Below are positions 1 through 7,942 of a DNA stretch of 54,304 nucleotides, in pieces. Position 1 is the first letter of the stretch. Each line of letters opens with the position of its first letter. Source of the DNA: Anaerolineae bacterium (GTDB lineage Bacteria; Chloroflexota; Anaerolineae; Aggregatilineales; Aggregatilineaceae); NCBI GenBank assembly GCA_016926875.1, contig JAFGNU010000007.1, positions 1 through 54,304 on the forward strand, read 5' to 3'. The position numbers and the translations under genes were made by a program. Below the pieces are notes generated by a model. It was not told the DNA's origin. It was given only the letters and a program-made list of their open reading frames with translations, and did no database searches.

Positions 1-8
1 CTGGCTGC

Positions 9-668
9 ATGAACACACGACCGGCATGGAGCGTGCTGCTGCTGGGAGCGCTGGCGGTGATCGCGCTGCTGCTGTCGCCTATCTGGCTGGACGAGTTTTC
101 GCCCTACTTTGAAGAGGAAGAACAGCAGGCGCCGTTCCCGGATGCGTTCTACGAGTTCGCCCGCGAAACACAGGACCTCTACCTGGACATGTACCAGACC
201 AGCTCCCAGATGGCGATCGATTTTGTCGCCGCGCGGCTGGAAGAGCTGGTCGACATCCAGGAGCCAAACCTGCCGGTGATCGATCCCAACCCGTCAGCCG
301 TGCAGCAGTTGCTCACGGGCAGTTTTGTGACCATCACCCCGATCCGCAGCGCGACCGGTTCAGCGACCATTTACCGCCTGTCGGATGGGCGGCGCGTGCT
401 GCGGCTGGAAAACCTGGACGCGCTCAACGGGCCGGAGCTGCACGTGCTGCTGAGCGCCTATCCCAACCCGACCACCCGCGAAGAACTCGACCAGGTGCCG
501 CAGTACGAGATCGACCTGGGACCGCTCAAGGGCAACCTGGGCAACCAGAATTACATCATCGAAGACCCGGCGTTTAACATCGATAACTATTTGCAGGGCA
601 GCGCGGTCATTTATTCGGCGCGCTACGAGATCGTGTTCAGTTTCGCGCCGCTGTCTGCGCCGGGATAA
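9..668 (+). CDS. Membrane-anchored DM13-domain protein
   Basis: This 219-residue protein begins with a hydrophobic segment at about residues 8-25, which is either a signal anchor or an uncleaved signal peptide. A spacer rich in Glu follows, and the C-terminal 115 or so residues resemble a DM13 domain: a GSF start, then RRVLRLENLDALNGPELHV and a YLS-like LLSAYPNP stretch. DM13 domains are extracellular and have been proposed to take part in redox or electron transfer; the substrate here cannot be told. The start is only 8 nt from the window edge, so its ribosome site cannot be seen, but the hydrophobic segment directly after this Met supports it. The methyltransferase gene follows 30 nt downstream on the same strand and could be cotranscribed. 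Confidence 0.75.
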   Translation: MNTRPAWSVLLLGALAVIALLLSPIWLDEFSPYFEEEEQQAPFPDAFYEFARETQDLYLDMYQTSSQMAIDFVAARLEELVDIQEPNLPVIDPNPSAVQQLLTGSFVTITPIRSATGSATIYRLSDGRRVLRLENLDALNGPELHVLLSAYPNPTTREELDQVPQYEIDLGPLKGNLGNQNYIIEDPAFNIDNYLQGSAVIYSARYEIVFSFAPLSAPG

Positions 669-698
669 ACTGGCAAACAGACCAGGAAAAGGCAAGGA

Positions 699-1511
699 AT
701 GATGGTCGAACGAATGCAGTATGAAGTGTCTGCTTACTCCGCGCTGGCCGATGTGTACGACCGCGCGGGCTTCTCCAGTTCTACCGAGTGGAACACCAGC
801 CAGTATGTCGCCTACGCCCAGTCGATGGACTGGGCAGGCCGCCGGATTGTTGAGCTGGGCTGCGGCACCGGGATCAGCGCGCGCTGGCTGGCGCAGCAGG
901 GCTACATGGTGGCAGGGATCGATGTCAGCCCGCACATGCTGAAGCAGGCCCAGATCAATATCGACCAGGCAGGCCAGTCGATCCTCATCCCACCCGAATT
1001 TCACCCGATGGATATGCGCGTGCTGGACTCTCCGATGGGACCGGCGGATATGGTGCTGGCGATCAGCGGGGTGATCAATGCGCTAGCCAACCTGCGCGAG
1101 CTGGAACACACCTTTATGCGGGTCAGCCATGCGGTCGAAATCGACAAGCTGTTTGTGTTTGATGTGCGCACCATCCGGGGGCTGGCATCCGTACACAGCA
1201 ACGGCGATGTTATCTACTATGACAACGGCGAAGACCTGATGGTGATCGTGCGCAACTACTTCAACTTCGAAACGCTGAGCAGCACGCGCCACTACATCAT
1301 CTGGCGGCAGGAAAATAACCTGTGGCTGCGCCGGGACGAAATCCATGTTGAGCGCGGCTTCCCGATCCAGGCCATCATTGCCATGCTTCAGCGTGCCGGG
1401 TTTACGGTGATAACCACCCTGAACCCAAACCTGGAACCGTTCGACCCGCACGCCGACAACAGCGAGTGGGTGGTGTTTTTTGCTCAAAAGATCGCCGACC
1501 CCGGCAGTTGA
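699..1511 (+). CDS. Class I SAM-dependent methyltransferase
   Basis: The 270-residue product has the Rossmann-type SAM-binding motif I (VELGCGTGISARWLAQQG) at about residues 50-68, followed by the acidic strand end AGIDVS, which normally binds the ribose of SAM. The N-terminal YDRAGFSSSTEW region and the C-terminal REEN-type region with FTVITTLNP fit a small-molecule methyltransferase of the Methyltransf_25/11 type. The substrate is unknown. The start is ATG 699, with an AAGG-type ribosome site 4-8 nt before it. The gene lies 30 nt after the DM13 gene and its stop is 10 nt from the stop of the convergent gene on the other strand. Confidence 0.85.
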   Translation: MMVERMQYEVSAYSALADVYDRAGFSSSTEWNTSQYVAYAQSMDWAGRRIVELGCGTGISARWLAQQGYMVAGIDVSPHMLKQAQINIDQAGQSILIPPEFHPMDMRVLDSPMGPADMVLAISGVINALANLRELEHTFMRVSHAVEIDKLFVFDVRTIRGLASVHSNGDVIYYDNGEDLMVIVRNYFNFETLSSTRHYIIWRQENNLWLRRDEIHVERGFPIQAIIAMLQRAGFTVITTLNPNLEPFDPHADNSEWVVFFAQKIADPGS

Positions 1512-1521
1512 TCGCCTGTGA

Positions 1522-1971
1522 TCAGCCGGAGTGTGTGCTGCCCGGCTTTTCCCACAGGTCGATGTGGACGGCGTCTGCTTCGCCCGGCTCAAGCTCGGTC
1601 TGGGTAGCATCCATCCATTCCGGGGCCCGTCCCCGCAGCAGCCCGGCCTCGACCAGCGCATGTTGCAGCAGAATACCGGCGATGCGTGGATCAGGCGGTG
1701 CAGTGGCAAACACCAGCCGGATCGATACGCCGCGTTTGCCGCTGGCAGGCGTGACACCCACGTCTTTCGCCAGCCAGGCCAGCAGCTTCGCCCAGCGCGT
1801 GACGGCTGATTCGGCCTGGTTGTCGGGGATCAGGGGCGGGTACGGAGCCGTGATCGTCAGGTGGAACTGCGACCGGCGGCGGCCTTCTTCGCGCAGGATC
1901 GCGTCCCTCAGGCTTTCGAGTTCTTCATCGCTAACGTTTTCCAGCAGCCGTTCCAGCGGTTCACGAGTCAT
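1522..1971 (-). CDS. Hypothetical protein, 149 aa
   Basis: I do not recognise a family. The N-terminus (about residues 1-32) is charged and predicted helical, of the form LERLLENVSDEELESL. The middle has a strand-rich QFHLTITAPYPPL segment and the C-terminus is acidic. There is no signal peptide or membrane segment, so it is probably cytoplasmic. The ATG is preceded at 5 nt by a strong GGAGGGG ribosome site, which makes a real gene likely. It converges with the methyltransferase gene, ending 10 nt from it. Confidence 0.6.
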   Translation of the reverse strand: MTREPLERLLENVSDEELESLRDAILREEGRRRSQFHLTITAPYPPLIPDNQAESAVTRWAKLLAWLAKDVGVTPASGKRGVSIRLVFATAPPDPRIAGILLQHALVEAGLLRGRAPEWMDATQTELEPGEADAVHIDLWEKPGSTHSG

Positions 1972-2196
1972 CGGTACCCCTCCGGATTCTTGTGTATTAT
2001 GCGCAGCGTATCACAAACATCGCCGGATGGAAAGTGACCGGCGATCAGTCCTGGCGGCGCACACGCTTATTGTACTGAAGATTAGGTTATCATCAGTTGC
2101 CGTCCGGAGAAAAGACCGAGAGGGGGGCAAGTCCTGGTCCGGCAGTCACGATGCCGGACAGCCGCGTGTATTGGTTATTTTGTGCAACTCAGCACG

Positions 2197-2225
2197 TTTA
2201 CGACCGTTTTTGCCCGTGTTATAAT
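2197..2225 (+). promoter_or_regulatory. Sigma70-type promoter for the 138-aa gene
   Basis: TTTACG (2197-2202) and a perfect TATAAT (2220-2225) are separated by 17 nt, which puts transcription start near 2232, about 57 nt before the ATG at 2289. The 317-nt gap 1972-2288 otherwise holds the divergent ribosome site of the upstream minus-strand gene and nothing else that I recognise. Confidence 0.6.
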
Positions 2226-2288
2226 TCCGAAGATGCACGCTACTGACCAACCATTACGACCCGTCTCAACACACGGAGCAGTGAAGAC

Positions 2289-2705
2289 ATGCGCCATTAC
2301 TACACACTCGACATTACAGCGCACGACGAGTCTGATGGTACGTTGCTGATCAAGAGCAGCCAGCCATCAGAACCGGCTCCGGCCCTGTGGTTTGGCCGCG
2401 AAGGGATGTATATCAGCGTATCGGCGACCTACGGGCCGCTCGAAATCGCGCTGCGGCCCCGGTTGAACGACCTGCTGAACACCTTAAAATATCTCAGGCC
2501 AACCGAACGGCTCAGCGTGACACGCCGTATTGGCACCGGGCAGGCGCAGGTTGAGCTTGGGCTGGCAGAGAACGGCGAACTGCTGCTGCGCGCTACGATA
2601 GTGGCCGATGCCACCGGGTATATCGCCATGAACTTCATTCTGACATCCGACGTGCGCCAAACGTTGTACGAGTGGTTGGGCGTAGAGGTCGATGCTGCTG
2701 TATAA
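2289..2705 (+). CDS. Hypothetical protein, 138 aa
   Basis: The family is not recognised. The protein is strand-rich with few charged clusters, has no signal peptide or membrane segment, and looks like a single compact domain. A GGAG ribosome site lies 10 nt before the ATG, and a good promoter lies upstream (2197-2225). The stop codon is followed after about 25 nt by the glycine riboswitch of the gcv operon. Its 3' end also carries the possible gcv promoter. A role in glycine metabolism cannot be inferred from this position alone. Confidence 0.6.
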   Translation: MRHYYTLDITAHDESDGTLLIKSSQPSEPAPALWFGREGMYISVSATYGPLEIALRPRLNDLLNTLKYLRPTERLSVTRRIGTGQAQVELGLAENGELLLRATIVADATGYIAMNFILTSDVRQTLYEWLGVEVDAAV

Positions 2706-2706
2706 A
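2676..2706 (+). promoter_or_regulatory. Possible promoter of the glycine riboswitch / gcv operon
   Basis: TTGGGC (2676-2681) and TATAAA (2701-2706, overlapping the stop codon of the preceding gene) are 19 nt apart. Transcription would start near 2713, just before the riboswitch. The spacing is longer than ideal, so this is tentative. Confidence 0.35.
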
Positions 2707-2728
2707 CTACTGTAGCGCAAGACATACC

Positions 2729-2937
2729 AGTCACCTGCGGGGAGAGCGTCCGGCTGCCAACCGGCAGCGGGCCACCGAAGGGGCAAGCGGGTCTGACCCA
2801 TGACTGGGGTTCCCGCGAAACTCTCAGGTCACCGTACCCGCAGCGTGGAGCATACTCTGGAAAGCGCGCCGGACTGGCGCACGCCGACGGGGCAATCCCA
2901 CCCGCAGGTGGGTGAATCTCTCAGGCCAAATGACAGA
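2729..2937 (+). ncRNA. Tandem glycine riboswitch (gcvT motif)
   Basis: Two aptamers lie one after the other. The first runs from about 2738 to 2845, with the GGAGAG start, the core ACCGAAGGGGCAAG and the closing AAACTCTCAGGTCACC. The second runs from about 2850 to 2938, with core GCCGACGGGGCAA and closing GAATCTCTCAGG, and its P1 helix can form from CTCTG (2855-2859) and CAGAG (2934-2938). These are the conserved cores of glycine riboswitches. Position directly before gcvH and directly before a terminator fits the usual ON switch: glycine binding reduces termination and allows the cleavage genes to be transcribed. Confidence 0.93.
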
Positions 2938-2970
2938 GGCAAACAGTCGTGTGATGCTGTTTGCCTTTTT
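2938..2970 (+). terminator. Intrinsic terminator, riboswitch expression platform
   Basis: A 9-bp stem GGCAAACAG (2938-2946) pairs with CTGTTTGCC (2957-2965), has a 10-nt loop and is followed by TTTTT (2966-2970). Its 5' edge shares G2938 with the last base of the second aptamer P1, so aptamer folding and terminator folding can compete. Confidence 0.88.
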
Positions 2971-3052
2971 GCTTTGTGATACACTCTGGGCATACGGCTT
3001 ACGTACAGTAAGCCAATGACTTTAGGTGAACAAGAAAGGACAAAAAACAATT

Positions 3053-3445
3053 ATGGCATGGAAAACTCCTGGAAACGCAAAATATGCCGAGAGCGATGAA
3101 TGGATTATCGTGGACGGCGATAGCGCCAAAGTCGGCCTGACCGACTATGCCCAGGATCACCTGTCCGATGTCGTGTTTGTGGACCTGCCGGAAGTGGGCG
3201 ACAGCGTGACAAAAGGTGAATCGTTCGGGACGGTTGAAAGCGTAAAGGCTGCCTCGGATGTGTACGCGCCCGCCAGCGGCGAGATCATCGCCGTCAACGA
3301 GGCGCTGGATGATGAGCCAGAGTTGATCAACAGCGACCCGTATGGTGCAGGCTGGATCATCGAAATCAAGCTCAGTGATGCAGGCGAGCTGGACAGCCTG
3401 ATGGACGCCGCCGCGTATGCCAAGCACTGTGACGAGCGCGAGTAG
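3053..3445 (+). CDS. gcvH: Glycine cleavage system H protein
   Basis: This 130-residue lipoyl carrier protein shuttles the methylamine and reducing intermediates between the P, T and L components of the glycine cleavage system. The lipoyl-lysine motif ESVKAASDVYAP is clear near residue 64, with the flanking GES..GTVESVKA and the C-terminal PYGAGWIIEI typical of GcvH. A longer reading from GTG 3026 exists, but ATG 3053 matches the family N-terminus and has AAAGGA 12 nt upstream. It is the first gene after the glycine riboswitch, and gcvPA follows after 151 nt. Confidence 0.93.
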   Translation: MAWKTPGNAKYAESDEWIIVDGDSAKVGLTDYAQDHLSDVVFVDLPEVGDSVTKGESFGTVESVKAASDVYAPASGEIIAVNEALDDEPELINSDPYGAGWIIEIKLSDAGELDSLMDAAAYAKHCDERE

Positions 3446-3525
3446 CACGCATCACGAACGCGGCGCCGGGGATGTTACGCCCGGCGAGGTGCAGCTAACG
3501 CAGCCGTGATCTTGGGCACAAAAAT

Positions 3526-3542
3526 ACCGGGCGCGGCCCGGT
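3526..3542 (+). other. Compact GC hairpin between gcvH and gcvPA
   Basis: ACCGGGC and GCCCGGT form a perfect 7-bp stem with a 3-nt loop in the 151-nt gcvH-gcvPA spacer. There is no T-run, so it is not a classical terminator. It could act in mRNA processing or protection, which would allow gcvH to be made in excess; this role is inference. Confidence 0.4.
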
Positions 3543-3596
3543 GCAGCATACCGGGCACGCCCACCTTTGTAACAGGTTTTTGAGGAGCCAACAGGT

Positions 3597-4955
3597 ATGA
3601 CTTACATTCCCCATACGGACGCGGACCGGGAAGCCATGCTGAAGGCTATCGGCGTGGAGTCGTTGGACGACCTGTTCGATGCCGTACCGACCGGTCAGCG
3701 CTTCCCCCGGCTGGACCTACCGGCCCCACTCAGCGAGCCGGAAGCGGCCTGGGAGGTCGGCGGGCTGGCAGCGTCCAATGTTGCGGCGCAGGATTACGCG
3801 ATTTTCCTGGGCGCGGGGGTTTACAATCACTTTATCCCCAGCGTGATCAACCACATCCTGCTGCGGGGCGAATTCTATACCGCTTACACGCCCTACCAGC
3901 CGGAAATGAGCCAGGGCACGCTGCAAGCGATTTACGAGTATCAAAGCATGATGTGCGCCCTGACCGGCATGGAAGCCGCCAACGCCAGCCACTATGACGG
4001 CGCGACGTCGCTGGCCGAAGCGGTCACGATGGCGCGGGCGCACTTTCGCGGCAAGCGTTCCAAAGTGATCCTTTGCCCCGGCGTGCACCCGCAGTACCGC
4101 GCCGTGGCCCGCACTTACCACCAGGGCAGCGGTATGCAGTTTGTCGGTGACAAAGGCAATGCTACCATCCCCGACCTGATCGATATGCTGGATGACAGCA
4201 CCGCGATGCTGGTGGTGAGCTATCCGAACTTCTTTGGTCAGATCGATGACATCGGCGGGCTGGCGACCGCCGTCCACAACGCGGGCGCATTGCTGTGTTT
4301 GGTTGTGGACCCGATCGCGCTCGGCCTGTTCAAGTCGCCGGGCGAACTGGGCGCCGACGTGGTGGTTGGTGAAGGCCAGCCGCTCGGCATCCCGATGAGC
4401 TACGGCGGGCCGTACCTGGGCTTTTTTGCCACGCGGAAAAAATACGCGCGCCAGATCGCCGGGCGCATCATCGGCGAGACGGTCGATAAACACGGGCGCC
4501 GCGCCTACGTGATGACGCTCCGCCCGCGCGAGCAGGACATCCGCCGCGAAAAGGCAACCAGCAACATCTGCACCAACCAGGGCTTGATGGCGCTGGCTGC
4601 GTGTGTCTATCTCAGCGTGATGGGCAAGCACGGGCTGCGCCGTGTCGCAGAGTTGTGCTATCACAAGGCGCACTATGCCGCCGAGCAGATCAACGCGCTG
4701 GAAGACTACAGCGTGGATACCAGCAAGCCGTTCTTTAAAGAGTTCGTGGTCACGTGCCCCAGGCCGGTGAGCGCGATCAACGAGCACCTGTTAGAGCATT
4801 GGGGCATTATCGGCGGCTACGGCCTGTCACAGGACTACCCGCAGCGCGAAAATCAAATGCTGGTCGCAGTGACCGAGATGAACACGCGCGACGAGATCGA
4901 TACGCTGGTCGAGGCGCTGCGCAACCCGGACGCGCACGCCGGGCACGCGCATTAG
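3597..4955 (+). CDS. gcvPA: Glycine dehydrogenase (decarboxylating) subunit 1
   Basis: This is the N-terminal half-protein of the P component, the PLP enzyme that decarboxylates glycine and loads the aminomethyl group on GcvH. The 452 residues match the usual length of the split alpha subunit. Typical segments include the Y-P-H-T start (MTYIPHTDADR), the YTPYQPEMSQGTLQ segment, the FVGDKGNATIPDL region and REKATSNICTNQ near residue 320. The ATG has GAGGAG 10-12 nt upstream. It works as a heterotetramer with GcvPB, whose gene starts 31 nt after the stop. The split form is common in Chloroflexota, Firmicutes, Thermotogae and archaea. Confidence 0.95.
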   Translation: MTYIPHTDADREAMLKAIGVESLDDLFDAVPTGQRFPRLDLPAPLSEPEAAWEVGGLAASNVAAQDYAIFLGAGVYNHFIPSVINHILLRGEFYTAYTPYQPEMSQGTLQAIYEYQSMMCALTGMEAANASHYDGATSLAEAVTMARAHFRGKRSKVILCPGVHPQYRAVARTYHQGSGMQFVGDKGNATIPDLIDMLDDSTAMLVVSYPNFFGQIDDIGGLATAVHNAGALLCLVVDPIALGLFKSPGELGADVVVGEGQPLGIPMSYGGPYLGFFATRKKYARQIAGRIIGETVDKHGRRAYVMTLRPREQDIRREKATSNICTNQGLMALAACVYLSVMGKHGLRRVAELCYHKAHYAAEQINALEDYSVDTSKPFFKEFVVTCPRPVSAINEHLLEHWGIIGGYGLSQDYPQRENQMLVAVTEMNTRDEIDTLVEALRNPDAHAGHAH

Positions 4956-4986
4956 TTTGCGCAAAATATCTTTAGGACCATTGATC

Positions 4987-6498
4987 ATGACCGATGAACA
5001 AACGACACAATCCAACGCGACACTCCCGCCGCTCGAACCGCTGATCTACGACCTGGGCGCGCCGGGCCGCAAAGGCGTGAATCTGCCCGATTCGGACGTA
5101 CCCGAAGCCAGGCTGCCAGAGCACTTGGTACGGACCGGGCTTGACCTGCCGGAAGTCAGCGAGATGGACGTAGTACGCCATTTCGTGCGGCTGAGCCAGT
5201 TTAATTACAGCATCGACACGGGCTTTTACCCACTTGGCTCGTGCACGATGAAGTACAACCCCAAGCTGAACGAAGATATGGCCCGCCTGCCGGGTTTTGC
5301 GCTGGCGCACCCCTTGCAGGACACAACCACCGTGCAGGGCGCGCTGGCGTTGATGTACACGCTCCAGGCGTGGCTGGCCGAGATCAGCGGTATGGCCGGT
5401 GTCAGCTTGCAGCCTGCCGCCGGGGCGCACGGCGAATTTGCCGGTATCCTGATGATCCGCGCCTACCACATCGCCAACGGCGAGCCCAACCGCACCCGGA
5501 TCATCGTGCCGGACAGCGCGCACGGCACCAACCCCGCCACAACCGCGATGACTGGGCTGGACGTGGTCGAGATCACGTCCGATAACAACGGCGACGTGGA
5601 CCTGGACAGGCTGCGCGAAGTGTGTGATGAAACCGTAGCCGGGATGATGATCACCGTGCCGAATACGCTCGGCGTTTTCGAAGGGCACATCAATGAGATC
5701 GTGGACATAGTCCACGGCTGCGGCGGCCTGATGTACATGGACGGGGCCAACATGAACGCCATGTTAGGCATTGCCAAACCGGGCGAGTTGGGCTTCGACG
5801 TGATGCACTACAACCTGCACAAGACGTTCAGTACCCCGCACGGCGGCGGCGGTCCGGGCAGCGGGCCGGTAGCAGCCAACGAGAAGCTGCTGCCCTTCCT
5901 GCCGGGACCGGTGGCGACCATCGAGGAAGAAGGCGACGGCGACATCCCGCCGCTGTACGGCCTGAGTATGCCAGAGCAAAGCATCGGGCGGCTGAAGGCG
6001 TTTTATGGCAACTTTGGGATGCTGGTCCGCGCCTTTACGTATATTATGCTGCACGGCGGGCCGGGCCTGAAAGCCGTCACGCAGCACGCCGTCTTGAACG
6101 CAAACTACATCCGCGCCCGCCTGAAGGATAGCTACACGATGCCGTTTGAACGCATCTGTGGGCACGAGTTTGTGTGTGAGGGGCACTGGACAGATGCCGA
6201 GGGTGTGCACGCGCTGGACGTTTCCAAGCGCCTGATGGATTACGGCTTCCACCCGCCGACCAACTACTTCCCGCTGATCGTGCCGGAAGCGCTGTTGATC
6301 GAGCCGACCGAAACCGAGTCAAAAGAAGCCTGCGACGCCTTTATCGAGGCGATGCTGACGATTGCTAAAGAAGCCAAAGATAACCCCGACCTGCTGCACG
6401 AGGCGCCGCACAAGACGCCCGTCGGGCGGGTAGACGAGGTGCGCGCGGCAAAGGAACTGGTGTTGTGCTGCCGCCCGATCCCGGCAGTGGAGAAGTAA
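4987..6498 (+). CDS. gcvPB: Glycine dehydrogenase (decarboxylating) subunit 2
   Basis: This is the PLP-binding half of the P protein. The PLP lysine sits in the motif NLHKTFSTPHGGGGPG near residue 277-292, and the upstream DGANMNAMLG and GTNPATTAM motifs are typical. The 503 residues are the normal length. An upstream TTG reading adds 10 codons, but ATG 4987 has TTAGGA 9 nt before it and is preferred. The gene closes the gcvH-gcvPA-gcvPB unit. No gcvT (aminomethyltransferase) or lpd is nearby, so those components must be encoded elsewhere. A long inverted repeat with a T-run follows. Confidence 0.95.
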   Translation: MTDEQTTQSNATLPPLEPLIYDLGAPGRKGVNLPDSDVPEARLPEHLVRTGLDLPEVSEMDVVRHFVRLSQFNYSIDTGFYPLGSCTMKYNPKLNEDMARLPGFALAHPLQDTTTVQGALALMYTLQAWLAEISGMAGVSLQPAAGAHGEFAGILMIRAYHIANGEPNRTRIIVPDSAHGTNPATTAMTGLDVVEITSDNNGDVDLDRLREVCDETVAGMMITVPNTLGVFEGHINEIVDIVHGCGGLMYMDGANMNAMLGIAKPGELGFDVMHYNLHKTFSTPHGGGGPGSGPVAANEKLLPFLPGPVATIEEEGDGDIPPLYGLSMPEQSIGRLKAFYGNFGMLVRAFTYIMLHGGPGLKAVTQHAVLNANYIRARLKDSYTMPFERICGHEFVCEGHWTDAEGVHALDVSKRLMDYGFHPPTNYFPLIVPEALLIEPTETESKEACDAFIEAMLTIAKEAKDNPDLLHEAPHKTPVGRVDEVRAAKELVLCCRPIPAVEK

Positions 6499-6533
6499 GC
6501 CGGGCACGCACCGCCAACTGAATACTGGGTGTG

Positions 6534-6615
6534 TTAACCCTCCTGAGTCTTAATTGCGTCCGCGTCACACCGGATAGCAGAATCACACAGCATGGTTCAG
6601 GAGGGTTAATTTTTT
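6534..6615 (+). terminator. Long inverted repeat with T-run after gcvPB
   Basis: TTAACCCTCCTGA (6534-6546) and TCAGGAGGGTTAA (6597-6609) form a perfect 13-bp stem around a 50-nt loop, followed by TTTTTT (6610-6615). It fits an intrinsic terminator of the gcv operon. The 3' arm also contains a good ribosome-site sequence, so it may instead or additionally gate translation of a small reading frame starting at 6614. A second, weaker stem (CAGCA 6624-6628 with TGCTG 6637-6641) with TTTTTT follows at 6643-6648. Confidence 0.65.
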
Positions 6616-6775
6616 GATCCAGACAGCAGGGCATTATGCTGGTTTTTTACAGATACCGCTGCCCGGCGGTTGGCTTCACCTCAAACGGCTTTTAGCAGTT
6701 AGCGATCCCTTTGACGGCGTCACGCTGCTGTCGGTGGAACTACCCGGCGCAGTGGTCACGATCTGGTCACGCTGA
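6614..6775 (+). CDS. Possible small protein, 53 aa, TTG start
   Basis: A 54-codon frame begins at TTG 6614, 8 nt after AGGAGGG (6599-6605), and ends at TGA 6773-6775. The second half has strongly GC-ending codons like neighbouring genes and reads PFDGVTLLSVELPGAVVTI. There is no recognised family. The ribosome site is buried in the 3' arm of the inverted repeat 6534-6609. It may be a genuine small gene, a remnant of a larger one, or chance. The rest of 6776-6869 shows nothing recognisable. Confidence 0.25.
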   Translation: MIQTAGHYAGFLQIPLPGGWLHLKRLLAVSDPFDGVTLLSVELPGAVVTIWSR

Positions 6776-6869
6776 GTGCTGATACTGGAACATACCAGCG
6801 CGCTGCACCGTCCTGGGTTACAATCGATCCTGGTGCACGCGTGATTCGAGCGCAGGGGAGGTGGTATTG

Positions 6870-7820
6870 ATGGCGGGGATGGTGTGTAATACGCGGTTGA
6901 TCCGCCGCCTGATAGTGGGATCGATCCTGGCCGTGCTGCTGTTCGCGGGCGCAGTCTACGTCCGGGCCGCGCCGCCTGCCCGGCAGGGTACATTGATCCG
7001 GTATGGGGATACCGTGACCGGTGAGATCACAGACAGCGTCACCTGCCAGTATTACCGGTTTGAGGGCATGGCAGGTGATTCGGTTGTGATCGACATGCAG
7101 CGCATCGATGGCACGCTGGACGGCGTGCTGTGGTTGTACCAACGCGACGGCGACAACTTCACAGCCGAGCCGGTAGCCTTCAACGACGACCGGTCCAACG
7201 GCGAACTGGACCCGCTGATCGCGGCCAAGCTGCCGCAGACGGACTGGTATACCATCGCCGCCTGCCGCCTGGACAACGACAACATGCGTATCACGGTGGG
7301 CACCTTCAGCCTGACGCTGACCCAACCGGAGACGCTCGCTGTACCGCCCGCCAGCGCCGAGGACGGCCCTACTCCCACCGCGCCGCCCAACCTCACCGAA
7401 GGTGTGTTCCCGGTTGAGCCGGAATCAGCCGATGAACCGGTGCTCGAACACAACGCCCCTGTAACCGGCCAGTTGGCGAATGCTACAGACAGGGTGAGCT
7501 ATCACCTGCCGGTACACGCAGGTGACCGGGTCGTGATCGAGTGGGAGCGGCTGTCCGGCAATCTTGCGCCCCAGATCGCCGTGTTTGACGCGCGCGGCAC
7601 CCTGATCGCGCTGGCCGCCACACGCGACGCCGCATCCAGCCTGGAGCTGGCGTTTCAGGTTCCGGCAGATGGGGCGCTGGTGGTGGTTATCCAGCGCTAC
7701 GGCGGCGTGGTCGATGGCACGGAAGGGGACTTTGAACTGACCGCAACTATCAACGGTGAGGACAACGACACGCATACGCTGTCATCCGGGCGCTACGGGA
7801 ACGATCCGCCAGGCGAATAG
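6870..7820 (+). CDS. Secreted or membrane-anchored protein with two PPC-like domains
   Basis: The 316-residue product has a signal peptide or anchor (about residues 10-33, ending near VRAAPPA). Two beta-rich repeats follow, at about 37-145 and 193-300. Each starts with a GDTVTGEI or NAPVTGQL strand, then YRF/YHL, AGDSVVIDM/AGDRVVIEW and a D-x-G type turn. This is the pattern of bacterial pre-peptidase C-terminal (PPC) type beta-sandwich domains, which are extracellular adhesion or processing modules. A Pro/Thr-rich linker separates them. ATG 6870 is chosen over GTG 6861 because GGGGAGG lies 8 nt upstream. The Cys-rich gene product at 8746-9930 has a related N-terminal domain. Confidence 0.65.
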   Translation: MAGMVCNTRLIRRLIVGSILAVLLFAGAVYVRAAPPARQGTLIRYGDTVTGEITDSVTCQYYRFEGMAGDSVVIDMQRIDGTLDGVLWLYQRDGDNFTAEPVAFNDDRSNGELDPLIAAKLPQTDWYTIAACRLDNDNMRITVGTFSLTLTQPETLAVPPASAEDGPTPTAPPNLTEGVFPVEPESADEPVLEHNAPVTGQLANATDRVSYHLPVHAGDRVVIEWERLSGNLAPQIAVFDARGTLIALAATRDAASSLELAFQVPADGALVVVIQRYGGVVDGTEGDFELTATINGEDNDTHTLSSGRYGNDPPGE

Positions 7821-7864
7821 CAGCGAGCACCTGAAGTCATCGGATCGCTGATATACCGCCATCA

Positions 7865-7895
7865 CCAAACAAAACGCCCGGCAGCACCAGGCGTT
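7865..7895 (-). terminator. Intrinsic terminator of the 190-aa lipoprotein gene
   Basis: On the minus strand AACGCCTGG and CCGGGCGTT form a 9-bp stem (one G-T pair) with a 5-nt loop (7873-7895), followed by TTGTTT. It lies 48 nt past the stop of the lipoprotein gene and between two convergent genes. Confidence 0.75.
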
Positions 7896-7942
7896 ACTTA
7901 ACGTATCAGGCTGGACCGGCAGTTGCGCCCGCAGCAGCGGTG

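Noticed and set aside
6534..6609. Inverted repeat as the ends of a transposon
   Set aside because: The arms are 13 bp with only a 50-nt loop, no transposase and a T-run after it; terminator or translation control fits better.
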